A program made the translations under genes and the position numbers. Below the pieces are notes generated by a model. That model worked only from the letters and a program-made list of their open reading frames with translations. It was not told the DNA's origin and made no database searches. Of a DNA stretch of 64,000 nt, positions 27,688 to 43,201 are shown piece after piece; the first letter of the stretch is position 1; the number at the start of each line of letters is the position of its first letter. Source of the DNA: Xylaria sp. FL1777. Its lineage: Eukaryota > Ascomycota > Sordariomycetes > Xylariales > Xylariaceae. The stretch spans positions 124,001 to 188,000 of the forward strand of contig MU400509.1 in NCBI GenBank assembly GCA_022578965.1, read 5' to 3'.

Positions 27688-30600
27688 AGTCTACGCACGC
27701 CCTTTTTTTTTTTCGAGCACCGCCTACTGGCCGCGCAGTTAAACGTAACGCGAGCCCCAATAGTCTCGTTATCTTAATCCTGAAGATTGAGGTGCTGGTC
27801 CCACAACGGATCCCAGCCCGGAGCTAATAGACAACCTTTCTATTTAAAAAGGCTAAAATGGGTGAGTGAAAGACGACGACGACATAGGTGATTGGCCAGG
27901 TATGGTCTAAACAATTAGACAAATGATCACGCCAATCGCAAGCAACAGCACGTGGAATTATATTATCTTGCCAAATAGCTAAGAGGAATCTAGAATATTT
28001 CCACCCGTATATGGTTATTGCAGTGGTGAGCAGCCAAGATGAATAGTGACCGGGAGCGGGAGCGAGTGCGAGAGAACCGGGTGTAAATATGATGACAAAA
28101 GGAAGAGGAGGCGGCAACGGGCTTTGATAGGTTCCCGTTTTGGTGGATGCTGGCAGTACTTTATTCATGATGCTTTGATTTATCCCCAAAATTCGATGGC
28201 CCCTCCTCTGACTCCTTCCGTATTGTGCTTTCCGCCATGGGCCTTGCGCTTTTCCTCTTCTCGGTTCTCTTGCCATCTCTTCACGCGGCGTTAAGTCGCA
28301 CTTGCCGGCTCCGAGCAAAAGCTAGCCAAACCATGCACTGACTATACTATACGGCCAATGGCGGATCCCTGCTAGCCGAACTGACCTAATGCACCTAACC
28401 TACCTACTCATACAGTACGTAATCTGCAGTGTAACGGTATCGGCATCTTTTCGTTACTACTATTTGTAGGTAGCCAGGCAGCAAGTCAACTGGTGGAGTT
28501 TCTGATTGTGCCTTTTGATGACTCCTTATGCTATCTAGGTATGTAGGCATTCACTTATTAGACGTGCCCCGGATACAATCGCATAGTCCGTGTACCACCC
28601 CCGAAAGAGGTGAGAGATAAGAACCTACTTACACAATAGTTAGTATGCCAGTATACATGTATACCAAAATTATCGTACCAGCATTTAGTTTTTTCTTTTA
28701 ACATTTCTCTTAATAGATATTTTACGTAGAAACCAGGACTGCCAAGGGAATTGGCTGTCCCAACTGTTTGGAATTTGCATCCAGCCCTACCCCAATACCC
28801 AATAGTATACATCTGACCCCGGATTAGGAGGAGCTTATACTAACGGTGTCGAGAACTTAAACGACTAATACGAATTGATTATGAAGCAAGACGGCAAGAC
28901 TACCGGATTTCGGACGAGTTATGACTAGCGTTGAACTTAGTTTTTTTTATTTTTTTCTCTCTCCTTACTATAATTTCCGAACATCTATTGTAGTTTACCG
29001 GGTTTAAGTTCGAATCCTATCAGTACTAGCCCTAGCGTTTAGGCACAACCTCGTTACTATCGGAGACTTTCGATCGGAGTTGGCAAATATCTATTACTAC
29101 AATATATGAGTATGCAAATCATGCTCCGTATACGGTCATCAATCTCACAGCAAAACCAACTCATCCATCACATCACACCGCTTATTGTGGCTCTTCCTTT
29201 TCCTTCGCGGGGCCAATCATTGCGCTCGGATTCCCAGTCAAAGACAACCGGTATCGACGTTGATTCATCATCACCACTTGCATCATGAAACCCGGTTCAT
29301 ATGTATGTGAGACCATGGAGAGCGGGTTGCATCGAAGCCCGTCCCCTGCGAATCGGACGCCACAGTGTCGGTACTCCACGTGCCAAGACACATATATATT
29401 AACAATACCGTGGCCGCGCCGCACACCGCGCTTATGAACATCCTCATCGAAGAACCCCAACTGCACTCTTTGTCCGCTTTAGTAATCGCCGTCACTAGCA
29501 TTCTACAGGTACCACCCAATTCTGTCAGAGCCAACTCATATGTGCATTCACTGGATCTGCATCGACGCTTCGGGAACAGCTAAGCAAATTTGCCATCCCC
29601 CATTGTCCTCATTATAATACCGCGTCGGTACCGAGATCGTATAGAGTCAGCCGATTGGTCAGTTCACCAACCCTTTGCGAATTCCACACCCGAAACCGAA
29701 ACCGAATTTCGTCTAGCGGCTCAACCTTCACGACTACTACCGTGAAGACCTCACCTGCAAGTAGCTCAAGTAGTATATATTATGATAGCATTCTAAGTAT
29801 TCAACTACAAAGCATTGATATAGATATAGAAGAACCGTATAAATATCTTAAAAACTACTTACTCTTACAATCTCTCTAAGTGTATGTCAAAATCACTTGA
29901 CTCAATTTATCAGTACTATGAAAGTCGTTCCAGAAAGTAGATTGTATTCTTATTCATTGGGTTTAGAGTCAAGCACGGGAGACGCATGCGGAACACATTC
30001 AAACAAGCAAGAGACGAGGCACGAAGAAGGTCGTCCAAAGTATAATTTCACTACACAGACTAACAAATGTAAACAAATATCCATGATTGTTCCTGCAAAG
30101 AAGAAATCCTGTGCTAGCTAAGCAAACACATTCTATGACGCCGCCCTCTACAAAGCACACCGAGTATCTAGAGGTTTGCCGTATAAGAATACTAGGACCT
30201 TTCGTATAAAACTACATATTAATATTCTTTAGGTAACTCGAATTAGGTATAGAGTAGGTTCAATTCCTATCCATCCAGGCGCGATTTGGTGCGGCCATAC
30301 CTTTAGTCACACACATGTTGGCGACCGAGTCCACAAAACAGACTAAGCTACCCGGGTAAACTACTTACTAAGTAATCGTATCATATACGGAATATCATGC
30401 ATGGCTCCTATGACTAGGCAGAAATAATAACACAGGGCCACAAAAATGTCCCAAGATGCGATGTTCCGAGTCGCCCTGGTGTAATACATCATCATGCAAT
30501 CTCGTAATTACTCACTGTCAAGGTGGGTGGGTATATCGTAGATAAAAACGCATGTTGTTGTGCAAGCAGACTAGGATTACACTGGGAAAACCGCATTTTG

Positions 30601-31260
30601 TTGTTGTATAAGTGGTCACTCACGCATACGCGCACATACATAATCTTCAACTGCTCGCAAATAGAGCCGTAGCAAGCAAGGAGTACTATATAAGTAGCGT
30701 GAAGGCGGCTTTCCAACTAAAAAGTTTGACGAAAGCTACCCATATCCAAAAACCCTTGGCAACTGGAAACGGTGACCTATGATGAATAAATATCAAGAAC
30801 GAGTTCTAGCAGCGTGGTCCTTATCTCTGTCCTAAGCATACTTATCAGATGCCTACTAAATTTTCGTAGGCATATTAACACCAAGATCACGTCATATTTA
30901 TATATGTATATATCCTACGCATCAAATTACAAGCCATAGCAATGCAGTTCTTTGCAGGTAATCATCAATTAGGTTTCCTCTATTTTTAGTTCAAGAAACT
31001 ATCGCTATCTTCACCGCCGTGGTCAGTGCAGGCAGTTGTCTTTTTGGTGCTACTCATACATCGGGGGAAAGAGACAAATACGCCGTTCCATATAAAAAGC
31101 GATTCCGTAGGTTGAGAACCCTAACCCTTCAAACCGTAGTTCGCTCGCCCTCTCCAACGCCTCGCAGGAAAGAAAATAACCAGCAGGTGGGCTGATCACA
31201 AACCAATTCGCAACCCGTCCATGAAGACACACTATGGAGCTTTACATGGGAAAAAACCTA
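27688..31260. other. 3.6 kb gene-free region
   Basis: Between the YOR1-like start and the IES1 stop. The part next to 27688 should be the transporter promoter. At 28380-28560 there are AGGTACCT-type words. The rest is AT-rich with many stops on both strands; I see no gene, tRNA or intact mobile element. Confidence 0.4.
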
Positions 31261-33373
31261 TCAAGTGCTCTCGGTGTCCTCATCCTCGTCGAGACCCAGT
31301 AATGTTTTGTCTACGTCATCAAGTTCCTCGTCCTCATCTTTGGCCTCGGCCGCAGCCTCGAGCTCATCAGCGCCACTGTCAATGCCTAGAAGCTCCTTAT
31401 CGACCTCATCTAAGTCATCAGCATCCTCCATAGTCACGTCTCCGTTGGTATTATTGCCAAGCCTGCCGTTGACGCTAGCCTTCCCGTTCGCTCGGGCTTT
31501 CTTGATCTGTACTTTATCCGGGGTAGCGAGACGTTCGAGCTCCATAATCGGGTCAGGAAGGGTTTCATCTGAGATATGAACTACGGGGCGTCGCTTGTTC
31601 GGTGGAATGATCCCTAAATCTCGTCGACCACCCCACCGCTTAAGCCGCCGATTGGCTCTTCTCACGGCTGCCGCATACGATGCGGGTTCTTCACCAAAGT
31701 TGTCCTCTTCTTGTATGAGTTGACATAGCCCGCCGAAGCCTCGATCTCGAAAGACAGATCTGCTGCTTATATGTGTTCTAACATCTTCCTCGTCACTGTC
31801 AACAAAAGGATCCGCCATGGCGTCTAGGCGCCGTTTTGTGCGGATTATCACACCCTCCTGTCGCCGCATCTTCCGTGAAACGTGATGCTGTCTTCGCAGA
31901 CCACGGTCCAATATATATTCTACACGCTGACTACGGTTGCGCTCCACTGCTAGCTGGTGTGCGGTAGGAGGACGCGGCTTTCGTGGGACAATGCCTTCAG
32001 CGTGGGAACCTGGGCCGGCAGGGGAAGAGGCATCAAAGACTTGATATTTCAGAGAGGCGCCACCGCGACGTATAGTGCTGTTGATACCAAGGCGAGATAA
32101 AGCTCTTGGAGGTGGAGTTGACCGGGTACTATCCATGTCCGACTCGTGCTTTGAAGGTCGTATGCGTGGTAGGATCGCCGCTGAGGGACTCTCCTCGACA
32201 AGGAGCTTAGATCTTGAACCTCTCTTGGTCTGGCTGTCAACTACATAGGCTTGATCGGCGGCAATGATCTTAGCTCTGTGGCTTTGTTTCTCGCGCCCAA
32301 ACTCGACCTCTTCTGGCGAATCGATATTCTCGCGTGCTTCTTCTTCCGCAGTCATCTCTTCCATGCGAGGGACGCCTTGGTTGGCGAGACCGAGTTCGTA
32401 ATCGACACCAGCGCCAAATGGATTCTCTTCACAACCCTCTTCAGTAAAGTCAGATTCTAGATACTGCCACATTAACCATAAAAATGCTCTGGCGCGAGAT
32501 TTGCTGGTATAATTTGTTTTCATGACGAGGTCATGAAACTCGCCGCCGCTCGGGAAGTGTAGTTCTGCAACCTGGGACGCCTGGTGGCCTATCAGAAAAA
32601 TGAGGTTGACGGGGTTCGAACGCGGTGACTTTAGGTTCTTGAAGTCGGCTAGCTCGTGGGGTTCTTGCCTATCCTCGGCAGCCCCTTTCAAGATAGATTT
32701 CAACCTAGGAGCATCTTGTAGCTGCTTATAGGCAGAGGCGTCTTGATGGGCTTGTAGTGACGGGATAGCATGGTAGGTTCTTAGTTGAGCTCGCATTTCA
32801 GGGAAGACTAGATGCTATAGGTCAGCAGAATCCTTCCCTTCATGATGCAGGTGTGACCGTACAGTTCAGCGTTGTATTCATTCGTCCGACGTTGACGAGT
32901 AAACAGACCATAGCCATGCCCTTCGCAGCCTCACGATCACTTAGTAGCTTGTCTCGGAGAACTTTGCTGGTCTTGCTGCTCCTCGCCATCGTGTCGATGT
33001 ATAAATCCGCAAAGCTCTGCTTCTCCGAGTTTCCCGGTTCGTAGCTGTTGGTGAACACTTTTGTCTCGTCATCGAAGACAGCGCGTAGAAAATCGTACTG
33101 AATGTCACGTCTCCATAAGGGCTCGCCGTCCTCTTTCTTGAGGTGCCTGATCTTGCCGACGACGGGAAACGAACCGCCTCCAGCAGAGGTGGCGGCGGCA
33201 CCACCGGCAGCAGTAGAGGCCCTGGATTTTCGTTTGGTTCCGTGCGCTGAGTCGGGGCCGACCATGCTGGAGTCAAGATTGACATCGGGCGTGCCGTCTC
33301 TCGGAGTGCCGGGCGTGCTGGACGGTTGCGACCATTGGCCCGGTGACCCACGGCTTGAAGCCATGGAAGTCAT
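31261..33373 (-). CDS. IES1: INO80 chromatin remodelling complex subunit Ies1
   Basis: Exons 33373-32863 and 32807-31261 give 685 aa (GTACGG donor, CTAG acceptor, splicing NTTLN to FFPEMRAQL). The N-terminus is low-complexity, followed by a conserved block (RHLKKEDGEPLWRRDIQYDF, FTNSYEPG, FADLYIDTMARSSKTSKVLR) and, after the splice, PRSNPVNLIFLIGHQASQVA and YTSKSRARAFLWLMWQYLES, which are typical of the fungal 'Ino eighty subunit 1' family. The C-terminus is charged, ending in repeated acidic ELDDVDKTLLGLDE-like motifs, two related copies about 30 residues apart. Ies1 is a fungus-specific accessory subunit of INO80. A second in-frame ATG lies three codons after the first. Confidence 0.87.
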
Positions 33374-35439
33374 GGCGGCGACGACAGAATCGGTGATGGA
33401 AAGCGAGGCAGAAAAAGAGATGTAGAAGATGCAAAGGTGGGTGGGAGCCGATGGTTGTCAGGGTATCAGTGTGATCTGGACAGCGTGGCGTGGCGGCTGG
33501 ATGACCACAGCTGATTGCGCGACCGAGAATGCTGAGATGCTGCTGCTGAGCTGGGCTGCAGGACAGTGAGATCTAAGTAACCAACAACTACTATAAGTAC
33601 TAGAATACCGGTGCGTGTAAGATGGACCGCGTGTCAATGTCTCCACAGTACTCTAAGTTGCCAGGACTGTGCGCGAGAAGCCGAATGGAGATGACAATAA
33701 AACCACAGAAAAGAGGTGGTTGAAAGAAAGTGCAGTGGCCTGGCTATTGTTCCATTGTGGAGGGAGGAGACGGGAAATGAGTGTTTGCTCCGTCTGCAGG
33801 TTCTAGGTAGAGTGAATAGACTCGCGTTTTGGGCGTGGGCGTGGGCGAGTCATCAGAACAGCTTTAGGTTCTTGGTGCCACCACGGGCGCGCCTTGTTCA
33901 TTTTGCAAATCCTGCTCTCGTCAATTTACTTTAGTAGGTTTGGGGGTTGCGGATGGGTTAGCTCCCCTACTCGTACCTACTAGGTAGCCTTGCCGCTGAG
34001 CCTGTGCTACTACAGTAGGTAGCTATAGGTACCTGCCTATCAGTACCTACTACGTACATACTCCGTACCTACTCCGTAGAATGCACACAGCCACAGGTGT
34101 CTCATAAGTAAGCACTTACTTACATCCATGGATACATACCTAAACAAAAAACATGGTTGCGATTTAAACTCTATATTTATCCTGCGAAATAAAGCCGTTG
34201 TTGACACATAGTAAAGTTCGTTTATTCAATGGATTAAATGTCAAAATAAAATATAATGCATTTATTCAAGGTTGTTAGTGCACATGAAATACCAGACGAA
34301 CCCAAGTTTCTTATAGCCAGTTAACTAGGTACCTATCGTCATATCACAGCTTAGATGCACCGAACTTCACAACAAGTCGCTTCAGCAATGACATCACAGC
34401 TAGGACTGTGTCGGCAACTATGAAGAAAGTGATGTTTTTATTATTTAGGAACACTCAACTCAGTTCGTCACAAATGGATCCTATGCTGGTCCAACACGGC
34501 GCAAAGAACCTTTAGCGAAGTTCTCAGCCGATATCTGCAAAAGGGCTATCTACCAGGCAGATGGGATCTCATCTTGTCCATATGCCAGTATCATTGGAAT
34601 AGGCCCCAGACATGCTCTGCGCATCTCAAAGGGGTCTGGAAACTGTACCTGATCAACCAGACGCCATTTTAGTTTTCTCGCGAACCACCCTAGTAATTAC
34701 CATCCTATGCTATGTCCATAGCCTGCCCTGTCCCGCGATTTTCCACCGCAGAGGGGCAAGCCGTCGCGCGCGAGAGCCCTACCGAACTGAAACCCACGAG
34801 CGTTCTGCTTTTTGTCTATGAAAGAAGATGCCGGTAACATATGCGCAACCATACGGAACACGTATTCACCCCGTTCTATGAGGATGTGAGCAGAGATTCG
34901 ATCTCCGTTCAGAGGGTAAAAGCAGGAACATGAATAGAGATCGTCGTCATCGTCGTGAGAAGTATCGGTCCAATGTCTTTCGAAAGACCAACCAGGTTCT
35001 AATAGATGAAATGTCTCCCGAGACTTATAGCTCAAGGTCCATCTGTGACCTGAAAACGTCTCATGCAGCTGCTCGGATGCAATCCCCGCAATCGTCTATG
35101 GGTATCAAGTCGTGAGGGGGACACGAATGCGCAGCCTAACAAAGACAAATGCCGTCTATCATAAGCCAGAGTCTCATGCCGTGAGACTCGAACCTGCCGA
35201 TCCGGGTAGGTTGGTCTGAAGTTGCGTGTGCCGTAGAAGAAACTGTGTCGGATACAATTGGCGACGTGCCAAAACCTTGTGTGAAAACCACGCGAATGTA
35301 CGGAAAAAGAAAATGTAAAAGAAACGTCTATGTGCTGCACTCTCAATGCACTCGTCCACCAAAAGAGCTTGCCAGATATCCGTGGAGCACATGGCTGGAG
35401 GGGTTAATATGTCACGAATGGCAAAATCGTGATACGAGT
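33374..35439. other. Intergenic with repeat field
   Basis: 2.1 kb between the IES1 start and the DED1 stop. AGGTACCT-type words are dense at about 33930-34150. No conserved frame; the end near 35440 should carry the DED1 3' UTR. A perfect 17-nt hairpin-like inverted repeat lies near 35170. Confidence 0.4.
33930..34150. repeat. AGGTACCT-type repeat field
   Basis: Tightly packed TAGGTAGC, GGTACCTGCC, CCTACTACGTAC words, same family as elsewhere in the window. Confidence 0.65.
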
Positions 35440-37641
<2,202 letters not shown>

Positions 37642-38329
37642 AATGACAGTAAGCGAAATTGGTAGACGCGAGGAAGGTCAAAGTCGAATTGTCTGTAAGA
37701 GACTGACTACGTTGTTGTTTGTCGACAAGGGATTGTTGTTGGGTTTCTGGCGAAAATTTTTCTTTTCGTGACGTGCCCAGCCGTTTGGAACTCTCGACGA
37801 CAAGAACGAATGCGTCCTATCTGAGAGAATGCAAGATGGCAAGGAACGAAAAACAAATCACAGATAGAAAAAGTAAGTGCAGATGGTCCTTCAACACACA
37901 GGACCCCTTTGCGCGATGATTGAAAAAAGATGGAAGGATAGGTGAGAGTAGGAGAGGGTGTGGGAGGAAAGAGAAGAAGAAGAGACGAAGGCTGGACTAG
38001 CCCAAGGGCAAAAAATTATTAGGTGTCTGTGGCCTGCAGGCTCAGGCTGTAAATGACGGTATTGGTGGATGCAGAAGAGGTATCCGTAATACCTGCAGTT
38101 GTATCTAAGGTCGCGCAGCGCAGTTGCAGTTGGGGGTACCTTGTACCAAAGGAGCCTCAATGACCTAATTCTACCCCCCAGGGAAGGAAAATAGAAACAA
38201 ACCAATATTTGGCAAAGAGAAGAAGCCCAAGACGAATAGATTTGGCCGAGATCCTTTTTCTCTCAAGTTCTTCTCTCGAAGTTCTTCAAAAAAGAATTGG
38301 GTTGAAAGGGACGAGGGGCTGATTTGCCA

Positions 38330-39060
38330 ATGTCTAAGTACCTGTACTGTACTGCGGTAGGCATGTGTTTTACATAGTAGAACTCAAATTGGGAGTACTA
38401 CATACGTGAATGGGAAAGGGGCGAATAGTGGACCCACAGTCTCAATGGTTGCTGCGCTACCGCTGTAATATCGCCCACCTACGGTCTAGGTACCCGAGTA
38501 GGGAGCCTAGGTGAAGTGGCGGCAGGAGGGAAAAACGACGTCTACTGCGCTAATTCAGGTAGTGTACTCAAGCAGGTATGTAGTACAATGTGATAACTTA
38601 TCTAGGTATTTACCTAATTTTCATCATTACTTTATATAAAGTACAGGGAGGCAGGTACCTATCTTGGTCGGTAGGTCAGTAACATAAGTAGGTATGTAGG
38701 CGTGGTCTCAACCTACCTACCTATTCATGGCTTGCATGCTGGAAATTGTTGGCCTCCCTCGTCGGTGTCTTACGACAAGATGCTAGCGATCAGGTGAAGG
38801 GGGCTAAGTTTGATAGATACTTACTTATCTATAAAGTGACACAAGGTACTGTGCTAAAGAAGACAAGTACTTGCCTCCAGGGCCTCAGCAAATGACTTCA
38901 AATCGCCTATGCGTATATGTCTTAACTGACGTCGTTTTGGCCTCGTTCAGTCAGGGATGTACCTAGATAGCGTTCACTAGCCTGACAGGGACAGGTACCT
39001 ACTTAGACACATACCATGTAGGTACTGCGTAAGGTTGTCTCTTCTATTTCGTACCTACTG
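38330..39060. repeat. AGGTACCT-type repeat field
   Basis: Runs such as GGTAGGTCAGTAAC, TAGGTATGTAGG, CCTACCTACCTATTC and GGTACCTACTTAG recur through 700 nt upstream of DED1. Confidence 0.65.
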
Positions 39061-39310
39061 CTGCACTTACACCTGGCCAATCAGAGTTTCTAAGTTTTTC
39101 TAATACTTTGCTGCTCATCACTAGACAACTTGTGGTTGGTCCTATAATGCGAGTTTTGTTTGATTATACTGAATATACTGGTTCTTTTTACTTGTATTTT
39201 AGAGTGTTGGATTGATCACAGGAAAATTTTAGGACATGCGTAAGGAACTTGAAGCGGGGTAGATCTGGCATATGTAGCTTTGTAAGTATAGATTCTATTC
39301 TCAGGTTTTT

Positions 39311-40150
39311 TTGCCTCTGACGACTCTACCCACAGTTAAGAATACTTGTGTAAATACTTGTGTAATCTCTAGTTACGAGAAGCATTTGATTAGGATCACT
39401 AATGCTTTTAAAGTACGTGTTTTTATGACTGGCACCTTTTGTCTAGCCAACATACCTACGATTTCCGATATCCCTAGGAAGATTTCCTTCTTCAACCGTG
39501 GTACTAAGCTCACTAACAAACGCTGGCAAAGGCTTCAAGAATTATACTCTCGTATTGAGAATTTTACTTATACTAGAGCTAATCCTAAAAATCTTACACT
39601 CCTTTATTTCACCTCTAGATCAATGTTTTTTTCTCGGTTGTTCTATTCTATTCTATTATGTGTTATTAGGTGCCTAGTATAGCCTAACGGCAGTCTTGCT
39701 ACTGATCCGGATTACCTACTATGTTTTCTTGACTGACCGGCTATAGGTCAAGTTATCCGGGGGCGATATTCTTCGCCACCTCTGATCTAGCTCTGACTCG
39801 ATAGGCAGATCTAATTTGTTCTCGTTTTTTAAGCGTAAGGCGAATTTAGTTTAGCGTAGTTGTCGCTTTTGCTTACATAGGCTCAGCCTCACTTACAGTC
39901 TTGAAAACGGCATTGTCTTGACCGTTAACGAAAAGTTATTTATACAGTACGTCGTTTTGGCCCGCAATATCAAGATATATCCTGTCTCTTCTTGTCGTTG
40001 TTGTTCTATCAATCGTTGAAGGGCTTTTGTGCCTAGGCATTTACTATGTGTATCAGCTGTTACTAGGTAAAACTGTTTTAATTGATCCGGATCTAAGATG
40101 TACGCCTGTGATCCAGCTAGGTATACTTTCTGGGCTAGGCGCGATCATTC
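39311..40150. mobile_element. Possible highly decayed retroelement
   Basis: Minus-strand translation near 39930-40100 gives an RRDRIYLDIAG-like peptide, reminiscent of the segment before the integrase core of copia-type polyproteins, surrounded by many stops. On the plus strand a 123-codon frame (39311-39682) has no recognised family. No LTRs or target duplications were found by eye. This is a weak, tentative call. Confidence 0.15.
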
Positions 40151-40633
40151 CTTATAGGTACTACCTAATGAGAAGTTAAACTTGAGGATTCTTACCATGA
40201 CAGTTATTCCTCCGGCATACAGGTGCTTCATGCAAGCGTTGATATAGAAGTTGAAAGCGAGTTCAGCCTTCTCATCGATGACAATACTATCGACGCAGCA
40301 CTGTAAGACTAAGGTAACATGTGCTTTGGACCTTGTCTTATTGTCTTATTGCCTTATTGCCTTATTGCCACCTCTTCCTCCTGGGCACTGGAAATGGGCT
40401 GCATCTCGCAATCCTGCTGCCGGAGAAGCACATTTTGCCACCATATCAGAAACACGTCTCCTAAGCATCACGTTGACTTGGATTGCTACCCGATTTGGTC
40501 ATCTAAAACTTCAAATGGTCAGTAAACACCTCTCTGCTGTATAAAAGGCAATCTATCCACATTTTAGTACGACGATTATTGCAGAATTCGCGCGGTTTCC
40601 GTAAGAAATCCATCGTATAGGTGGATTAAGAGT

Positions 40634-40911
40634 CACCAGATCGGACCTACATTTCATGGGTGTCTGGCGAAATTAGATGGACTCATTGGATTCATTATGG
40701 CGCGTATTACCGACTCCCACCATACTACTCCATAGGACTTCGCTTTGTGTTATTGGGTGTCATTAAGGTTACACAAGTTAGGCATCAAGCACCGGGACAT
40801 CAACAAGCATATTTTCTCATCTGAGACGGAAAAGCAGTCATTATCGACTTCGACAGCGCCTCACGGACGGCAAGGGCCGATGAGCTAGAAGATGAGGGCG
40901 CGACCTGCTGA
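40634..40911 (+). pseudogene. Kinase-like pseudogene fragment (HRDINKHNFLI type)
   Basis: The plus-strand frame from 40634 reads QIGPTFHGCLAKLDGLIGFI, is broken by a TAG at 40733-40735, then continues DFALCYWVSLRLHKLGIKHRDINKH up to 40810. Just after this a one-base loss shifts the frame; the next frame gives FLI, a TGA at 40822-40824, then DGKAVIIDFDSAS. The pair HRD...N (catalytic loop) and IIDFD (Mg-binding loop) is the active-site signature of fungal protein kinase-like/APH-fold proteins. With two stops and one frameshift and no N-terminal lobe, it is a dead remnant. Confidence 0.65.
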
Positions 40912-41351
40912 ATGAAAATGTTTAATACGTCTGGGAGGGGCGGTAGAGTCGTTGAGTGACTTAATGCGAACGAGAATATCAAAGCGAGACTCAGCGATAC
41001 GAGTATTTTGGTATTCCACTAGGAAGTTTAGATGTCGCTGATGGAATTCCTTTTGACTTATCGCTCACCTGAAGGCCGGATTACATACCCGGCTAATGTG
41101 TGAAGTTATCCTAACATAAATGGGCTCCCTAATCAACTTATAACATCCCTACAGACGGGTGGTATGATAATCCAGTCGGCAAGTACAGCAAGCAACTTGT
41201 CCTGAGCATCGGTATATCCTTCGAGATGGAAGAAGACTTCAGTATGAGTAGAACCAGTGACATTCAAGAGAACTAACTATTCAACTAGCTGAAGTACAAG
41301 CCTTCTAGTTGTAGGGAAATCATATTTGTTTAAGAAGCAGCTAGTAATATA

Positions 41352-41693
41352 ATGTTCTATGCAATATATGCAAGGCAACAGGTTCCTGCAGCACATACTA
41401 ACTACCTAGGTATGGACCGTATCTGCACTCTATTAGGTGCACAACACGAGAGGAGCGGCCCGAGATTGCCAACGAGCCCGACGAATGCCGTGATGTTAGG
41501 TGGTAAATACTTTGATGGAATCCTGGAGCAATTGAAAGTGGCTCGCGAACTATAGGACGTTGGTATCCGGCCCGAATTGACCACTAAATTGAAACCCAGG
41601 CCGCTGCAGCAATACCATGATTCTGATAGCGTGCTGATTGCGGCCATACTAGATACTCATTCTACGTTTATGATAGAATACGCTACAGCATGA
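41352..41693 (+). pseudogene. Unidentified broken reading frame
   Basis: A 113-codon plus-strand frame interrupted by a single TAG at 41553-41555, with sensible amino acid composition on both sides (LGMDRICTLLGAQHERSG before; DVGIRPELTTKLKPRPLQQY after). I do not recognise the family. It lies 440 nt beyond the kinase-like relic, so both may be remains of one lost locus. It may also be chance. Confidence 0.25.
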
Positions 41694-43201
41694 GGATATT
41701 GTGAGTTTTCTGTGTTCAAAGGACTGAGTATGATGTCGTGAATTTATGAATCAACCTTTGGATGTTCTAGTTAAGGACTTTATTGATAGAGCGACTTTCT
41801 AGGAAGTGGTTATGCAGCACTCCTTGATCTACAAAAAAACCCCCAACCACAACATTAGTAGCTTATATAGAAACAGTATAACTTGGTAGAGTTTCTTGTA
41901 CACTTAACCTCTAAAGGCTTTTCAGGGGTTAAATCACCAAGTAGGTAGTTAGTATTATGAACTGCGATATGTTTTGGTCCGTTTTGATCGCAAAACGGTT
42001 ATTTCCTGTCTGTTGATGTTCACTTACGGTGGTATAAGTCCGTTAAAATCTCGGGCTAGAGCGGCATGGCTCAGCTGAACTTACCAGGTCGTGGGATTTG
42101 GAGGGCCCATGGGCAGTGTCCACTGATTTCGTCGGAGTGATTGATCATCAGGCGCTGGCCAGGTTTTTTGTGTTACAGATAATTCAAACAAGCACATCCT
42201 TTCTTTCTTGTGTACGGAGGTATAAATCTAATGGAAACAGACTACATTCGTGTGTGTTGTCGAGTGAATCATCCGACCTGGGGTTTCCCCATAATCGAGC
42301 TACAGTGTATGGAAGAGCGTAATCCGCGGGGTCCTAATAAACTTGCTCCCTACAGTAGACACGTCGTTTACCTACCTAGGTAGGTACCTGCAGCTGAGAT
42401 GCGTACTTAGGTAATATATAGCAGAAAAGGAAAAGCAGGGGAAAGGAAATGCATCCCGTATCATTACTATAAGCTGCGACAGAACAAGTGTCTCAACGCT
42501 CCAAAGATATGAGGACCATGCAGCCCACCGTCCACGTCGAGAGTACCCCGGACTGACCGAGCCGATCTGGAAAGTCCTAGGCCATAGAAAATGCACACCG
42601 CTAAAGCAAGCACCTTGCATGTCGATGTGTGTGCTCGTTGTGTAACTTGCTTCCCTCTTATCTTATATCAAGGGTGGCTGCTGAGCATGACATATTACAT
42701 TTTGTGGTGACTAATAACCACTACTCAAGGCTGGCAACTGGATAGTAGATTAAGAACCTGTTCCTCGCCAGGTGTCACTTTAGCAGGAATGATGTCCTGG
42801 TATTAAGTGGTTCGATTTTATGCTGCCATCAATAGGCCGGTACCAAAGAGGCGGGTGTCTATGGAAGGTCCAACCAATTCTCCATTTGCAGCGACTTGTG
42901 GCGTCAGATCCTCTTGGCTGGATAGCCTTGCCACCAACTATTGACATCCTCCACCACATATGAGTGAACCATGATTTTTAAGGCGACTTCTCGCACTGCT
43001 GGGTGGTATCTCTCGTCCGCCCATCCTGGTCTAACAATCAACATTCGCTCCTTGTCCAAAGGGTAATCTTGATTTCACTTGGCAGCCCATTCATTGGTCA
43101 TCATGGTCATTCCAAACGCTTGATCCTTGATTGGCTGCGATCATGAGTTTTCAAAAATGTATAACCCTAATTTACATGAGCAGCCCTAGTCTAGCCACCA
43201 T

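Larger units (their letters stand above)
37642..43201. other. 5.6 kb gene-poor region with decayed relics
   Basis: No intact gene between the DED1 start and the PRE1 stop. The first 300 nt are the DED1 leader and promoter. At 38330-39060 lies an AGGTACCT-type repeat field. From 39.1 to 41.8 kb the DNA looks like degraded former coding or mobile sequence (separate entries), and 41.8-43.2 kb shows no recognisable content. Confidence 0.45.

Noticed and set aside
28990..29040. tRNA-like GTTCGAATCC (B-box) site
   Set aside because: No A-box or pairing acceptor stem at a suitable distance.
30255..30295. tRNA-like GGTTCAATTCC site
   Set aside because: No matching A-box or acceptor stem upstream.
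35165..35215. GGTTCGAGTC on the minus strand next to an inverted repeat
   Set aside because: Looks like a T-arm, but the rest of a tRNA cloverleaf could not be drawn; kept only as a small hairpin.
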